Notes under the pieces: model-generated
Databases searched by the model: none
What the model was told of the DNA's origin: nothing
What the model saw: only the letters and a program-made list of their open reading frames with translations
Program-made: the position numbers and the translations under genes
Assembly: GCA_037976565.1 (NCBI GenBank)
Contig: CP137675.1
Span: 33,183,820 to 33,247,819, forward strand
Length of the DNA: 64,000 nucleotides
Direction of reading: 5' to 3'
Source of the DNA: Mesocentrotus franciscanus
Lineage: Eukaryota; Echinodermata; Echinoidea; Camarodonta; Strongylocentrotidae
Shown: piece after piece, positions 9,501-18,423 of the stretch
Numbering within the stretch: position 1 is the first letter of the stretch
Layout: every line of letters starts with the position of its first letter

Positions 9501-11598
9501 TCTAGATCTGGGTTCTTGGTTGGTTGGTCCTCCAAAATACTCGTCCGAGTTTTTTTTTATCTAGTCTACTACGGAAGTAGAATCTACTAAGCTAATTTTT
9601 TTTTTGTTTACATCATTAGTCAGAAATGGAAATGCTTCCTCCCCCCCCCAAAAAAAAAAAATAATAATAAAAAATTGTTCTTGACCTAGACCCCTATGAA
9701 ATAATTTAGCAAAAATTTCATCAAAAAACAAATATCACATTCATATAATTTATTTATACATTGACTAAAGTTTTAAAAAATACAATGGAAATAAGGGAGA
9801 AAGTTAAATCCAGTAATCGAGCCAAAGAAAGACATTCTTCAGAAGAAGATTAGATTTGTTTTATGTATTTATATTCAACAATATATAAAGGAAAACTCCA
9901 CTCCACATTATTTGTTTACGTAAACTCTGGGAAGGGGCCTCGCGTGTCTGTCAATGAACTGACCTACATTTCCATCTACGTTCCATCAATACGGACTGTA
10001 CTAGTCTAAGTAACCAGCCAATTATGATGTTCAATGTATTTGTGGCTGCTTTTAAATATTGAAATAAAGGCTCATCGTGATTCAGATATTCAACAATTAT
10101 TTATGAAATAATTATGATATTGTGAAATCCTACCAAAACTCGTTATATCTCATTATCAAAGAACATTTTCTCAGCTAATTACAAACGATGCCTGGTTGGC
10201 AAGCCTAATGCTTAGCATTCATCAACGATGAGTCATCCTGTTCAGACGTTCCCACGCTTCCCGCGCCTAGCCCAGCTGGCCCAGCGTTATCGATAGGATC
10301 GTATCATTTTGAGACATTCCATTTTGAGACAAGGGGGAAATTATGAACTCGAAGATAGATAAAATACTAGCAGAAAATATGAGTACCGCAATTTAGGTCA
10401 AAAAGCAATGTAAGATTTTATCAATACAAGGAAATATAATCACATTTTTCAATACATGACTTAGCCTGACTCTATCCCTTTTTTGTGGGTATAATTTCTG
10501 AACACCCCTTATGCCTAATCGACGAGCCCAAAACCCAATATCTAGGGGTGTGGCCTATTCCACTACCACGAAGGGCATTTCCGTCCATATATTACAATCA
10601 ATGCATGAAAAAGGATATATCTGAATAAATATACACATTATAACACTTTGAGACAGCCAAAGAACAGTAAAGAATGGTTCATAAAGATTTAATTTTCATT
10701 TATTTGATGTAAATCACAGACATTCAGCAAAATAATTGTCCCTCATGAAATGCATTTCCCCGCCAGTGAATGGTCTATTACTGGTCTATTCCTGGCGCGC
10801 ATGCACAGAACTGTACGCGCATGGCCCTAACAGCTGGATTGCCTCTTTGAAGAGCGTCGTACGCGATCATAATTTGAGAACCATTGTCGCGAATGAGTTA
10901 AGACACACTTCTGCAAAGATCCCCCAAAAAAAAGTGTTTTGAAGACAAATATTGATAAAAGAATACATAATTTGGGTTTTCTGTTGTATGCAGAAAACAT
11001 AAATTGTCAGTGTATCCTTTCATCAATATCCGACTTCAAACACATTTGTTTTGAAAATCCTCTCAGAAATTTAATCATGAATATGAATTGTGAATATTCT
11101 TATTTCTAAAATTCTAGGAAGTATTAGAAGTATTTTAAGCAAGCATTGATGATGAAAAGGTCCCTTCCCTGTCACCTGTCAGTTGAGTAGCTTTGGAATA
11201 CCTGAATTTTATCATGAATGTCTGAAATATAAGGATATTTCAGAATATTTGAATAGTTGACTTTGACTTCTCAATCAGGAGAACTTTTTTGTGTACATTT
11301 ATTTCCTTTTCTCCTCTTGTAGACATCAATGAATGTGAAAGTGAAATCAAGCCATGGGGAGGACCAGAGTATATATGTATGAATGATGAAGGTTTATATC
11401 AATGCTTTTGTGTTTAAGAATTATTGTTCAGATAGTAACTTGTAAATTTTTCTCCTTTTATTCTAGACATCAATGAATGTGAGAGTGAAATCGAGCCATG
11501 CGGAGGACCAGAGTATATATGTATGAACGATAAAGGTTCCTATCAATGCTTCTGCGTTGAAGGATATGTGATGGATAACGATGGCTACTGCATAGAAG
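342..11598 (+). CDS. alpha-2-macroglobulin/thioester-family protein with C-terminal EGF modules (partial, 5' end outside window)
   Basis: Eleven accepted exons join in frame: 342-562, 1249-1482, 1988-2121, 2579-2741, 3107-3209, 3774-4091, 4895-4951, 5823-5945, 6413-6484, 7000-7128, 7892-8011, then 11467-11598 as a twelfth. The order is the second half of the thioester (TED) domain, CUB/receptor-binding segment, Gly/acidic linker, two-Cys modules and EGF modules. Family members trap proteases or opsonise surfaces through a thioester; the thioester motif itself would lie upstream of the window. The conserved phrases NGGFSSTQ-DTVVALQAL and ESNMAIIEVKMISGFYPD place it firmly in the A2M family. 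EGF modules after the receptor-binding domain are not usual for vertebrate A2M. An in-frame TGA interrupts the 3774-4091 exon. The stop codon and 3' UTR were not identified with confidence. Confidence 0.85.
1249..1482 (+). CDS. A2M-family exon: end of thioester domain and following beta segment
   Basis: The 234-bp exon (78 codons, phase 0-0) lies between TTTACAG and CAG|GTATGG. It starts DTVVALQALAEFAKVA, the continuation of the STQ-DTVVALQAL family motif, and ends GAGCALLQ, which matches the family's G-x-A-L-x-Q segment before the receptor-binding region. A shadow frame on the other strand is not coding. Confidence 0.88.
1988..2121 (+). CDS. A2M-family exon: entry into receptor-binding domain
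   Basis: The acceptor CTTTCAG precedes ISTIHNEIPESPEDAGFELDV, and the exon ends MKVCA-R with a phase-2 donor AG|GTACAG. The segment KNTRCTDYYMKVCARY fits the A2M pattern in which a cysteine-bearing strand leads into the receptor-binding domain. Confidence 0.85.
2579..2741 (+). CDS. A2M-family exon: receptor-binding domain core
   Basis: The exon completes the split Arg codon and encodes YTGSDEESNMAIIEVKMISG followed by FYPDKESL. This is the most diagnostic A2M receptor-binding-domain motif (S-N-M-x-I-x-x-V-K-M-x-S-G-F-x-P). It ends YFYFNE at GAG|GTAAGC, phase 0. Confidence 0.9.
3107..3209 (+). CDS. A2M-family exon: receptor-binding domain end
   Basis: The acceptor CCATGTAG precedes LTNEDTCLVFSIIKEIDVED and the exon closes with VVQVFDYYDKG. 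V-x-V-x-D-Y-Y is the typical final strand of the A2M receptor-binding domain. It ends in phase 1 at GG|GTGAGT. All downstream exons of the gene are phase 1-1. Confidence 0.85.
3545..3700 (+). mobile_element. LTR-retrotransposon remnant with primer-binding-site-like sequence
   Basis: Inside an A2M intron, a segment contains CAATAAAG (polyadenylation-like, near 3575), then ends ATATAACA directly followed by TGGTGTCAGGAGTGGGAT at 3665-3682. An LTR end followed by a TGG-starting primer site of the form TGGYGTCAGRAGTGGGAT is typical of Ty3/gypsy elements of the Mag/SURL group in sea urchins. No gag or pol coding was seen here. It looks like a truncated remnant. Confidence 0.45.
3774..4091 (+). CDS. 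A2M-family exon: C-terminal tail and Gly/acidic linker, with in-frame TGA
   Basis: From acceptor CTAACAG the frame reads EINVKQLYDITCEEAPPSW, then VTCDPCPLSWPP, then TGA at 3929-3931. It continues in the same frame as GGWMDWYSSTLQRAPRGGYG followed by an acidic run ending ELGPPDG at a good phase-1 donor. Because the frame stays open on both sides and ends at a correctly phased donor, the TGA looks like a nonsense change in one exon. A CGA to TGA transition restoring the Arg of a PPRGG reading is the simplest explanation. Alternatives are a sequence error, a pseudogene or a true early stop. Confidence 0.6.
4585..4880 (+). mobile_element. CR1/L2-like non-LTR retrotransposon 3' end
   Basis: A short frame reads RLWNSLPHSIKMSANQKLFQ then KDLKTYLM, the conserved last stretch of ORF2 in CR1/L2-like elements. 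It is followed by GGCGCCTTGAGCATCTCTTG and a TTATTATT tail at about 4858-4877. It is 5'-truncated and lies in an intron of the A2M-family gene. Confidence 0.65.
4895..4951 (+). CDS. 57-bp two-cysteine microexon (A2M gene)
   Basis: The exon lies between TTGTCAG and ATTC|GTAAGT, phase 1-1, and encodes VFILCPAGQKFVDGLKRCI. The C-P-x-G-x-x-F-x-D-G-x-K-x-C pattern resembles the last loop of an EGF or TIL module. It closely matches the 57-bp exon at 43800-43856 on the minus strand in the neighbouring inhibitor gene, in both length and phase. Confidence 0.75.
5035..5120. repeat. GA-rich simple repeat
   Basis: Interrupted (GA)n with GAGAGG variants in the intron between 4951 and 5823. Similar GA-rich tracts occur at 7380-7460. 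Confidence 0.9.
5399..5786 (+). mobile_element. TTAA-type MITE, family A (copy 1)
   Basis: The ends are inverted: GGTAAAGACCAGTTTTGG at the left and the reverse complement of CCAGAACTGGTCTTTATCT at the right, followed by TTAA. The same roughly 390-bp sequence recurs inverted at 20505-20878 and as fragments at about 22036-22245 and 48199-48385. No coding capacity was seen. TTAA target use fits piggyBac/Kolobok-like non-autonomous elements. Confidence 0.7.
5823..5945 (+). CDS. EGF-like exon 1 (A2M gene)
   Basis: The 123-bp phase 1-1 exon follows TTTTAG and encodes INGCESSPCLEGQNCIDTDA then HLCVGCKPGYRKG and LCV. Six cysteines with the order C-x3-4-C-x5-C-x8-C-x2-C and a terminal C identify one EGF-like module. 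No D-x-D-E start is present, so calcium binding is not indicated. Confidence 0.82.
6413..6484 (+). CDS. 72-bp two-cysteine microexon (A2M gene)
   Basis: The phase 1-1 exon between GTGCCTAG and ATGA|GTGAGT encodes MPDPGLNQILCGPGQEYVNG then GCM. The P-D-P-x-L-N-Q lead and G-x-x-Y-V-x-G-x-C body match the pair of minus-strand microexons at 44523-44543 and 43800-43856 read together. Confidence 0.7.
7000..7128 (+). CDS. EGF-like exon 2 (A2M gene)
   Basis: The 129-bp phase 1-1 exon between CTACCAG and GTTG|GTAAGT encodes VDQCVDNPCPIDARCRSTAF then HTCEPVVCPPGRRL and QCVG. Six cysteines fit an EGF-like module. V-D-Q-C resembles a weak calcium-binding EGF start. Confidence 0.82.
7892..8011 (+). CDS. 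calcium-binding EGF-like exon 3 (A2M gene)
   Basis: The 120-bp phase 1-1 exon after TATTTCCAG encodes DIDECLRNPCYEGEVCFNRA then LGYDCICAEGYERN and LCLG. D-I-D-E-C with a downstream C-x-N-x-x-x-x-Y/F consensus is the calcium-binding EGF signature. Confidence 0.88.
8111..8642 (+). mobile_element. TTAA-type MITE, family B (copy 1, 532 bp)
   Basis: The element starts AGGTACTATATCCC after TTAA (8107-8110) and ends GGGACATAGTATCT before TTAA (8643-8646). Three further copies of 525-528 bp lie inverted at 12056-12581, 22683-23210 and 52785-53309. The inverted termini extend about 28 bp. Open frames inside are not conserved between copies, so this is a non-autonomous element with a TTAA target duplication (piggyBac/Kolobok-like). 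Confidence 0.85.
8681..10897 (+). mobile_element. 2.2-kb TTAA-flanked inverted-terminal-repeat element (copy 1)
   Basis: The element begins CTCATTCGCGACAAT after TTAA (8677-8680) and ends ATTGTCGCGAATGAG before TTAA (10898-10901). A second copy lies in opposite orientation at 50037-52258 and is almost colinear throughout. No transposase-like protein was recognised, so it is probably a large non-autonomous piggyBac/Kolobok-type element. It contains a CTTT-rich tract at about 9350-9385. Confidence 0.85.
11323..11417 (+). pseudogene. decayed duplicate EGF exon
   Basis: After a good acceptor (CCTCTTGTAG) the sequence reads DINECESEIKPWGGPEYICM, close to the intact exon that begins 144 bp downstream (DINECESEIEPCGGPEYICM). 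The copy has lost an EGF cysteine (Cys to Trp), stops at TAA 11415-11417 and has no donor at the equivalent place. It is a tandem exon duplication whose upstream copy has decayed. Confidence 0.75.
11467..11598 (+). CDS. calcium-binding EGF-like exon 4 (A2M gene)
   Basis: The 132-bp phase 1-1 exon between TTATTCTAG and GAAG|GTAAGT encodes DINECESEIEPCGGPEYICM then YQCFCVEGYVMDNDGYCIE. D-I-N-E-C and six cysteines give a calcium-binding EGF module. Its acceptor-proximal sequence is repeated in the dead copy just upstream. About 3.4 kb of the intron before it is filled by two transposon insertions. Confidence 0.88.
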
Positions 11599-12055
11599 GT
11601 AAGTCTAAATTTCATTTTCTAAATATATTATCAAGATATTGAAAAGTGTCAATGGAAAGGGATGTTTTTGTGCTTCTAGTTTAGATTTTATTACCTTTTG
11701 AAAGATAGTGTACTGCATCTGGAAGTGAAGATAAGAATAAATAGAGAGAGAGAGAGAGATCTAAATCTAACCATTGACCATATGATGAAGAATTATTTCT
11801 GTTTACATGAAATGTGTGCCTTTTAAAATATTTTTAAGAGAACAACTATTGTTTTTCCTTTTCTAAGAAATGTATATGTTCCCTTACAATTCTATTGAAT
11901 AGAAACATGCACATTATCTACATATATGATACTTGTAGCTTGACTGCCATGCAGTTTGAGAATTTCCACTCTCAATGACAAAATGTTTGATTGAGTCTGA
12001 CATGCTTAGACTATTCATCCTTAAAAGGTGTGTATATGCGTCACACTTATATTAA

Positions 12056-12581
12056 AGATACTATGTCCCTTTTGCAGCCAACATCAAATTCTGTAGAACT
12101 TTGCAGGAATTATGAATATGTCATGTATGTCCTGTCTGTGAAATTTAAACATTAGCAGTGTCCTAATATTCAAATTATGCAAGGAAACCCGTTTACTTCT
12201 AGACTTCACTGTCAGACACTATTGAGTGACTGACTGACTTTTTTTCTTTGGTAATAACATACATAAAATGAGCTGTAAAGGTACATGAGCATTTGTCTAC
12301 ATCAATAACCCACCACTTGTAATGGCCAAAATTAAACTGATTGAATCTTTGCGCAGCATAAAACGTACGACCATTCGGTACAATGGTCTGAAAATCAGAC
12401 TATTACTTAGGTGATTGCAATCACTCAAGTCGATTCGACAACTAATAGTCTTTATTTTCCCACTAAAAGCCATTTTCAAGCCCTTTCGTTTTGAGAGAAG
12501 TTCTAAATTAGTATTGTCTTTCAAATGCCGGTGGAATTTAACCTTTTCATTTTTTTGGCCTGCAAATGGGACATAGTACCT
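12056..12581 (-). mobile_element. TTAA-type MITE, family B (copy 2)
   Basis: Inverted relative to copy 1, it begins AGATACTATGTCCC after TTAA (12052-12055) and ends GGGACATAGTACCT before TTAA (12582-12585). It sits 24 bp before the possible half-EGF exon. Confidence 0.85.
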
Positions 12582-12605
12582 TTAAAGCATTTTCATTTTG
12601 AGAAG

Positions 12606-12655
12606 GAAAATCTCTTTCTGGATGTAAGCCAGGCTACATGTTCATGGTATTATGA
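12606..12655 (+). CDS. possible terminal or degenerate half-EGF exon
   Basis: After GAGAAG the phase-1 reading gives KSLSGCKPGYMFMVL and then TGA. G-C-K-P-G-Y matches the last loop of the EGF exon at 5823. The acceptor is weak and a MITE copy ends only 24 bp upstream, so the first half of an EGF exon may have been lost to that insertion. If spliced, this would end the A2M-family protein in the window. This is a tentative call. Confidence 0.25.
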
Positions 12656-12879
12656 AATTGTTATTATTTTCATGTATAATTTTTTATTTCACTGAATAAT
12701 GTTTTTAAATTTTGTCTTTAATACTTATGATTGTGAATACTTTCTGTGCTGTGGGCATTCTTTATAAACAGAAATGTTATTCAATATATATGCACCATCT
12801 TCATGCTGTCGGGATGATATGTTATGCAATTGAGATGCGCTTATGTGTGTGATTATATTGATGATTTTATTTCTGTGGT

Positions 12880-12980
12880 CGTGATAATGATGATGACGAT
12901 GATGATGACGATGACGACGATGATGAAGATGATGATGATGTTGATAAGTGATGTTGATTATGATGATGATGAGAGAGACG
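12880..12980. repeat. GAT/GAC trinucleotide repeat
   Basis: Interrupted (GATGAT/GACGAT)n tract. The Asp/Met-rich and His-rich frames here are repeat artefacts. Confidence 0.9.
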
Positions 12981-13639
12981 ATGATAGAGATTGTGATGGT
13001 AATATCATTTGGTGTTGATAAGCTTGGCTGTAAAACTGTCGCTAAGATTATCAAATACATGTACAAAAAATGGCTGTGATCAAACAGTACCTGAGGTACC
13101 TGGAGGCACCTGGAAATACCTGACTCAGGAGCACTGAATTTTGGGTGAGTAATCTGTTAAGTAATTATACTAGATATCACCCTGTGGGCTTAACTTGTTT
13201 TTCTACTATCCAAGTAGTCTAATTATTGTGTCATCAATTTTTTTTGTTTTTTGTGGTTGTGTGTCATCCATATTCACTTTTCTCTAATGCTCTTTGGGGC
13301 TTCTACAGTGTACATATTGTATATTGTAGGTCTAATTAATGAAAGCTCTATTTTCAAATTTTCTCCAAAGAAGTACTTACTGATGGAGGGCTCTGGGAGG
13401 CTTTACCAGCCCGACTTATGTCTTTACCAAATACTGTAGTACCATTAGGAAAAAAGAAAGAATGATAAGTATTCCAGTGGGTCATTAGACCATGTACATT
13501 TATGACGAGTACACTGTTTAGAAATTTGACAGATTATGAGAGCGCATGGACAGCAGATGTATTTGTTCAAGAAGACCATTTGCATTCTAAACATTAGACT
13601 CTGATTGTACAACTGTAAGTAATACCTATACCAAGATCC

Positions 13640-14056
13640 TTGTTTAAACCTTTAAGTGCCTCAAAGGATTGGCTCCTACTTATTTGACTGAATTACTTAC
13701 CCAATATGTTCCAAACAAAACCCTAAGATCTTCCCCAAAGTCTCTCCTCACCATTCCACAAATAAATACTAAATTCTACGGGTCTCGCTCTTTTCAGGTT
13801 GCATCGGCCGAACTTTGGAATACACTACCGGAAAATGTAAAAAATTGTGGTACTGTTGACAACTTTAAGACGTGTCTTAAAACATTTCTTTTCAAAAATA
13901 CTTTCCAATGTTAACGAGAGGAAGTATGTTGAGCATACCTCACTCTTCTTATGTTACTCTATCCACCTTTCCTTCTTATTCTCTCTTACAGCGCATAGAG
14001 ACATATTGTGATATGCACTATATAAGTAGGGTATATTATTATTATTACCTATTAAC
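13640..14056 (+). mobile_element. CR1/L2-like retrotransposon ORF2 C-terminus and tail
   Basis: The frame 13669-13914 encodes TYLTELLTQYVPNKTLRSS, then GSRSFQVASAELWNTLPENV and FKTCLKTFLF, then a stop. R-S-F-x-V-x-A-x-x-L-W-N-x-L-P is the classic C-terminal phrase of CR1/L2-like reverse transcriptases. The sequence then runs through CGCATAGAGACATATTGTG into a TATTATTATTA tail. It is heavily 5'-truncated. Confidence 0.8.
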
Positions 14057-14196
14057 CCATCATGATCCTTGTGTATATTTTATTTCAAGTGCTCTGAAAT
14101 TTGTATGGCAACAATTAATACCTGTCAATCTGAAAAATGGAAGTTGTGGTAGTATGAGGATTATCATTGTTTTTATGTCTGACTGGTTCTTATTAG

Positions 14197-14401
14197 GAAG
14201 AGGTGGTTGTGGTCTAGTGGATAAGCCACAGGACAGTATATCACAAGGCACAGGGTTCAAATCCCAGTCTGGCACTAACGTCATTTGGCAAGATGTTGAT
14301 CTACATTTGCCACCATGGGTGTCGATCCGGGGGGATTTCAGGTGGGGGGGATGGCCTGTACAATCATCCCCCATTAATTCACCATCAAAAAAAAAAAAAA
14401 T
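14197..14401 (+). mobile_element. tRNA-derived SINE
   Basis: An A-box-like GTGGTCTAGTGG (about 14209-14220) and a perfect B box GGTTCAAATCC (14254-14264) are about 35 bp apart, as in a tRNA-type RNA polymerase III promoter. A unique-looking body follows and the element ends in a 14-base poly(A) (about 14388-14401). GAAGAG occurs just before the head and just after the tail and may be a short target duplication. Confidence 0.75.
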
Positions 14402-14764
14402 GAAGAGAAAAATTAATGAGAGCCCGATGAGAGTAGTTAATGGTTATTACTCGCAAGATGACCATCAATATACACATTTTGCTATCTCATTTTCATAATA
14501 CATACATATATAAATAGAAAACAAAGTAAATGAGACAACCGTATATGAGACAAGAATAAATTGAATTCTCGCTCATACGGCTTCATCAGGAATTGATGAA
14601 TTTATTCAATTTATTCAATCAACAGCATCATAGAAATGCAGTGCGCCAAATGCAAAGCCGCAGCGTTAAAAAGCAACGAGCTAAATGTTAAGCGCGAAGC
14701 GCAAAAGTGCAAAAAAGAAATAGAGAGTGGGAGAGAAGATAATGAGAGACAGAGAGGATAATAA

Positions 14765-15152
14765 CCCAGGTAGCAAGCTCATGTGGGACCCACATGGGTC
14801 CCATATTCTCTGAAACATGGGCCCCATATGGAAAACCATCGGTGGCCCTAAGGCATCTGCACCCAAGAAGCATATGGGACCCATATTGGTTAACCCAGAT
14901 ATATCCCATGTGGGTTATTAAAACCCAGATTTTCCCCATGTGTTACCCATATGGGCATATTTATATTCTACCCATATGTGTACGCCCAGCTCATCCCATC
15001 GGACCCATAAGGGCTGGCCCAGATAGACCCCATATGGGTTACTAAACATTGGCCCCATATGGGATACATATATGGGTTCCATTTAATAGCCCAGATGGCA
15101 CAAGTGACCCAGATCATCCCCATATGGGCCCCATATGGGCTTGCTACCTGGG
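14765..15152. mobile_element. MITE with CCCATATGGG-rich body
   Basis: The termini are CCCAGGTAGCAAGC (14765-14778) and GCTTGCTACCTGGG (15139-15152), with the inverted match extending to about 24 bp. The interior is crowded with CCCATATGGG and related palindromes (at least eight CATATG-centred copies) in both apparent orientations. Frames crossing it are low-complexity shadows. No target duplication is clear. Confidence 0.75.
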
Positions 15153-16070
15153 AAAAAGGGAAAAGGGGAAGAAACGGGCAGAAGAAAAAAGGAAAGGGGA
15201 AGAAAAAAGGAAGAAAGACAAGAAAAAGAGGGACATATATATTCCAGCATATCCTTCAGGGAATTGATGTGAATGGGCGATGAAAAAAGAGGTTGCCTTT
15301 AAAGTAACCTACAATGAAATATTGCTCATGTTTATTTCTTACAATGTCAAAATTACTTTACGGGATCCCCCTCCCTAAAAAGCTTAGGCATGGGTGATGG
15401 TAGGTATGAGGTTAATGCATGATCAGGAATTAGTTGAGTGGATGAAAAGAAGTGAGAAATAAGCTGAAGAGAAAGACGGTTTTGTCCAAATGGCAGCATG
15501 TAGGAGACGAAACTTTCAGTTTGTTCCCTGATTCATACTCGGTATCTATTTTGTTTTAATGATTTCATCCATTTCTTTGTTTATTTATATCTCTACATGT
15601 AAAACATTTGAAGAGCTATTTTCCGAAAGAGCAAAATCTTTTGATAGCAAATGGAAATAATGATATACATTTTCCTCTATTTACCTTGAACAAAATTATT
15701 AACCTAAATTACGAGAGAAATTATGAACACATGCATCTTTTAATAACAATTTTCCATAGACACCTGAACAAAATTGGGTAAACAAAGAGTTCTTTCTTAA
15801 GTTACACACATGGATCTAGTGCCTCTTGAAAATAAGCTCTTTGTATGTACATAAACAAGCAATACAACAGAATACTCCATTTCGATATTTTGGAGAAAGA
15901 TTATTATGTCACAACTTATTTTTGTTTTATTGAAAAGCTGATGTAGGCCTATGTATTGTATTCAAACGTAACAGGCATAAGATAGTTAAGGTGTTTTTGA
16001 AGGTTAGAATGTTATTAAGTTTGAAGTTTTGTTTATCACACCCTTCCAATAATAATGCACCTTCTAATAC

Positions 16071-16568
16071 TCCTTTCAAACTGGCTTGATTTTCATCGGA
16101 TGCATCCGGACGCATCCGATGAAACGGCCACTATGAAAGGTACAGAGGGAAAAAAGCCGGTAGAATAGCCAATGAAAAGAAGAGAAATAGGCGATTAAAT
16201 TCTCCTGCTCAAGAGCAGGAGAAATTCTCTTTCTATCGGTGTGACACCGATGAAACAGCCACTGTGAATGCGTACAGGAGAAAAGACCGATGAAAATGGT
16301 CAAAGGTCGCAGTCACGCGCGCTTTATCGTAACCAGCTGTGTTTATTGACTTTTTGTGGAACATGCTGCATGCTAGCAAGATGGGGCGCGAGCTTAATAA
16401 CTGCGCAATAATTCTTCACTTCCGGCAAGACCTCGCCACAGCGAGTGAATTTCACCGGCAGTATAAAAGCGACAGTGGGGAAAACAGCGGTTTCACCTTT
16501 GTTTACATAAGGAAAATTCAATTGGTATTTTCATCAGTGTGACTCCGATAGAACCAGTTTGAAAGGGG
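16071..16568. mobile_element. TA-flanked MITE with internal hairpins
   Basis: The ends CTCCTTTCAAACTGG and CCAGTTTGAAAGGGG are inverted (14 of 15) and are flanked by TA on both sides, as in Tc1/mariner-type elements. Two internal perfect hairpins are visible: TCTCCTGCTC-AA-GAGCAGGAGA (16201-16222) and ATCGGTGT-G-ACACCGAT (16235-16251). No transposase frame is present. Confidence 0.65.
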
Positions 16569-16965
16569 TATTGGACTGGTTATAGTTTTTGAAAAAAAAT
16601 AGTGCTCTGGTCAGGGCCTTAGGGGAAAATTATGCTTATATTTTAGAGCGTATCTGGTATGATAAGCATATCTGGGTAAAGAAGGAGATAATGGAAGTTT
16701 GTTGTTTGGTAGTTGGAACGTCAGTTTTATATTATGTTTTTAAGAAACAGACACTTTGTATGAGATCAGGAGTGGAAATTTTCTGTCATTTTGAGAACCA
16801 AATTTTGCATCAGTGATATTCTGTTCCATTGAATTGAGTTTCCCGCAGAGAGGATTCAGTTGGTTTAATTAAAGAAGGAAGAGAGTGGAATGAAGAACCA
16901 AAAGCAATATGTTTTTCATTTACTAATGAGAACTATGTTTTTTTGAGATCTCCTTACACAGAATA

Positions 16966-18091
16966 TTGGAATGGGTTTTTCACGATGAATGTTGTTTGGA
17001 GACATCAACATTCATAAAATGTATGTTTCTATCACCAGGAAATAAAGAATTTTCTGTCTACATGAACCTTTCCTGGTTGCTTATTAATGCATTTGCCCAC
17101 TGGTCCCAAGCTAAAACCTCAGCTATATTCAATTGTAATGGAGAAAAGCTTGATATTGTGGACTCCTACAAATACCTTGGGCTGTGGTTTGATGAATTCC
17201 TTAGCTTTCAGAAGGGTACCAGAATGCTAGCTCAGTCTGCATCCAGGGCATTGGGTGTTGTTATAAGTAAATTTAAATTGATTGGAGGCTCTTTATTCAA
17301 GACATATAAAAAACTTTATGATGCCATGATTTTACCCATACTACAATATGCAAGTGGTATCTGGGGTGTGGATGAGTATTCTGTTATAAATAGTGTCTTT
17401 TTCAGAACATGCCGTTTCTACTTAGGAGTGGGGAAATATACACCTAACAATGCAGTATTAGGGGAGATGGGTTGGGACCCACCATTTTATCACCAAATTC
17501 AGTCGGTTGTTAGATTATGGAGTAACTTAAGTAAACTCAATAGTGACCGCTACCCAAGCAAAATCTTCTCTTGGTCTAAGTCTCTAGCAAACAATGGAGT
17601 CAAAAACTGGTGTTTCAGAGTCAAAGAACTTTTTTCAAAATTACAATGTATACATGTTTTACCTTTAGCTAATCTTGTTAGTACAGACAATTTTGTAAAA
17701 ACTGTGTCATCGCCATGTAAATTATTTATCGAGAATAGATGGAGAAATTCAATTTTTGACGATAAAAGGAAGAAAGCTCATGCTAAAAATAAACTTAGAA
17801 CTTATCGAAATTTTAAACAATCTTTGAACCATCAAAATATGTAATAGAATGGCTTTGGCTTTGTTTAGATGCGGTTGTGCCCCTATAGCTCTTGAAACTG
17901 GGCGTTATCAAAGTGTCCCATATGAAGAAAGATACTGTGTTTTTTGTAATTCTAGTAACATAGAAGATGAGTTCCACTGTTTTATGATTTGTTCTGCATA
18001 TAATGACATCAGATCACAACTTCTTAATGATATAATAGAACATGACCATACGTTTCGGATCTTTCCACATACCAACAATTTATTTACCTAA
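16966..18091 (+). pseudogene. non-LTR retrotransposon reverse transcriptase, C-terminal fragment (frameshifted)
   Basis: The first frame (to 17844) contains VDSYKYLGLWFDEFLSF, ASRALGVVISKFK and LYDAMILPILQYASGIWG, the thumb-region pattern of non-LTR reverse transcriptases. A second frame from 17849 has ALALFRCGCAPIALETGRYQ then YCVFCNSSNIEDEFHCFMIC, the C-x2-C-x9-H-x4-C zinc-knuckle-like element that ends many such ORF2 proteins. The two frames differ, so the copy is broken. Upstream catalytic motifs are missing. The tail appears at 19384-19412. Confidence 0.8.
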
Positions 18092-18423
18092 TTTCAGCCG
18101 ACTCACTAAGTGGTTTAATAGCCAGTTTTGCAAACCAAATCCTAACAACTCGCCGAGAACTTTTGTACTACTTAAATGAATCATTTTTTTTTTTTCTTTT
18201 TTTTTCCCTGTCTTTTGTTGCTGTTGTTGGTATGTTTTTAGTGCATGCCAACCAACTTTCAATTACACTGTAATATATGAATTTTTTTTTTCTCTGTGTT
18301 TGTGATTATGTTATATTTATATTTGTACTATGTTACCATGTCAAATTGTTTATGACTGTTATTTTTGATGTATCACTCATAGGCCTTTTTAGGCCTGCCG
18401 TCTGATGACGGGTGTGATTTTTA

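Noticed and set aside
12725..13066. His-rich minus-strand frame
   Set aside because: Product of the GAT/GAC trinucleotide repeat.
14794..15283. Pro/Ile/Trp-rich frames such as MGPIFSETWAPYG
   Set aside because: Products of the CCCATATGGG palindromic MITE and the adjoining GGAAA tract.
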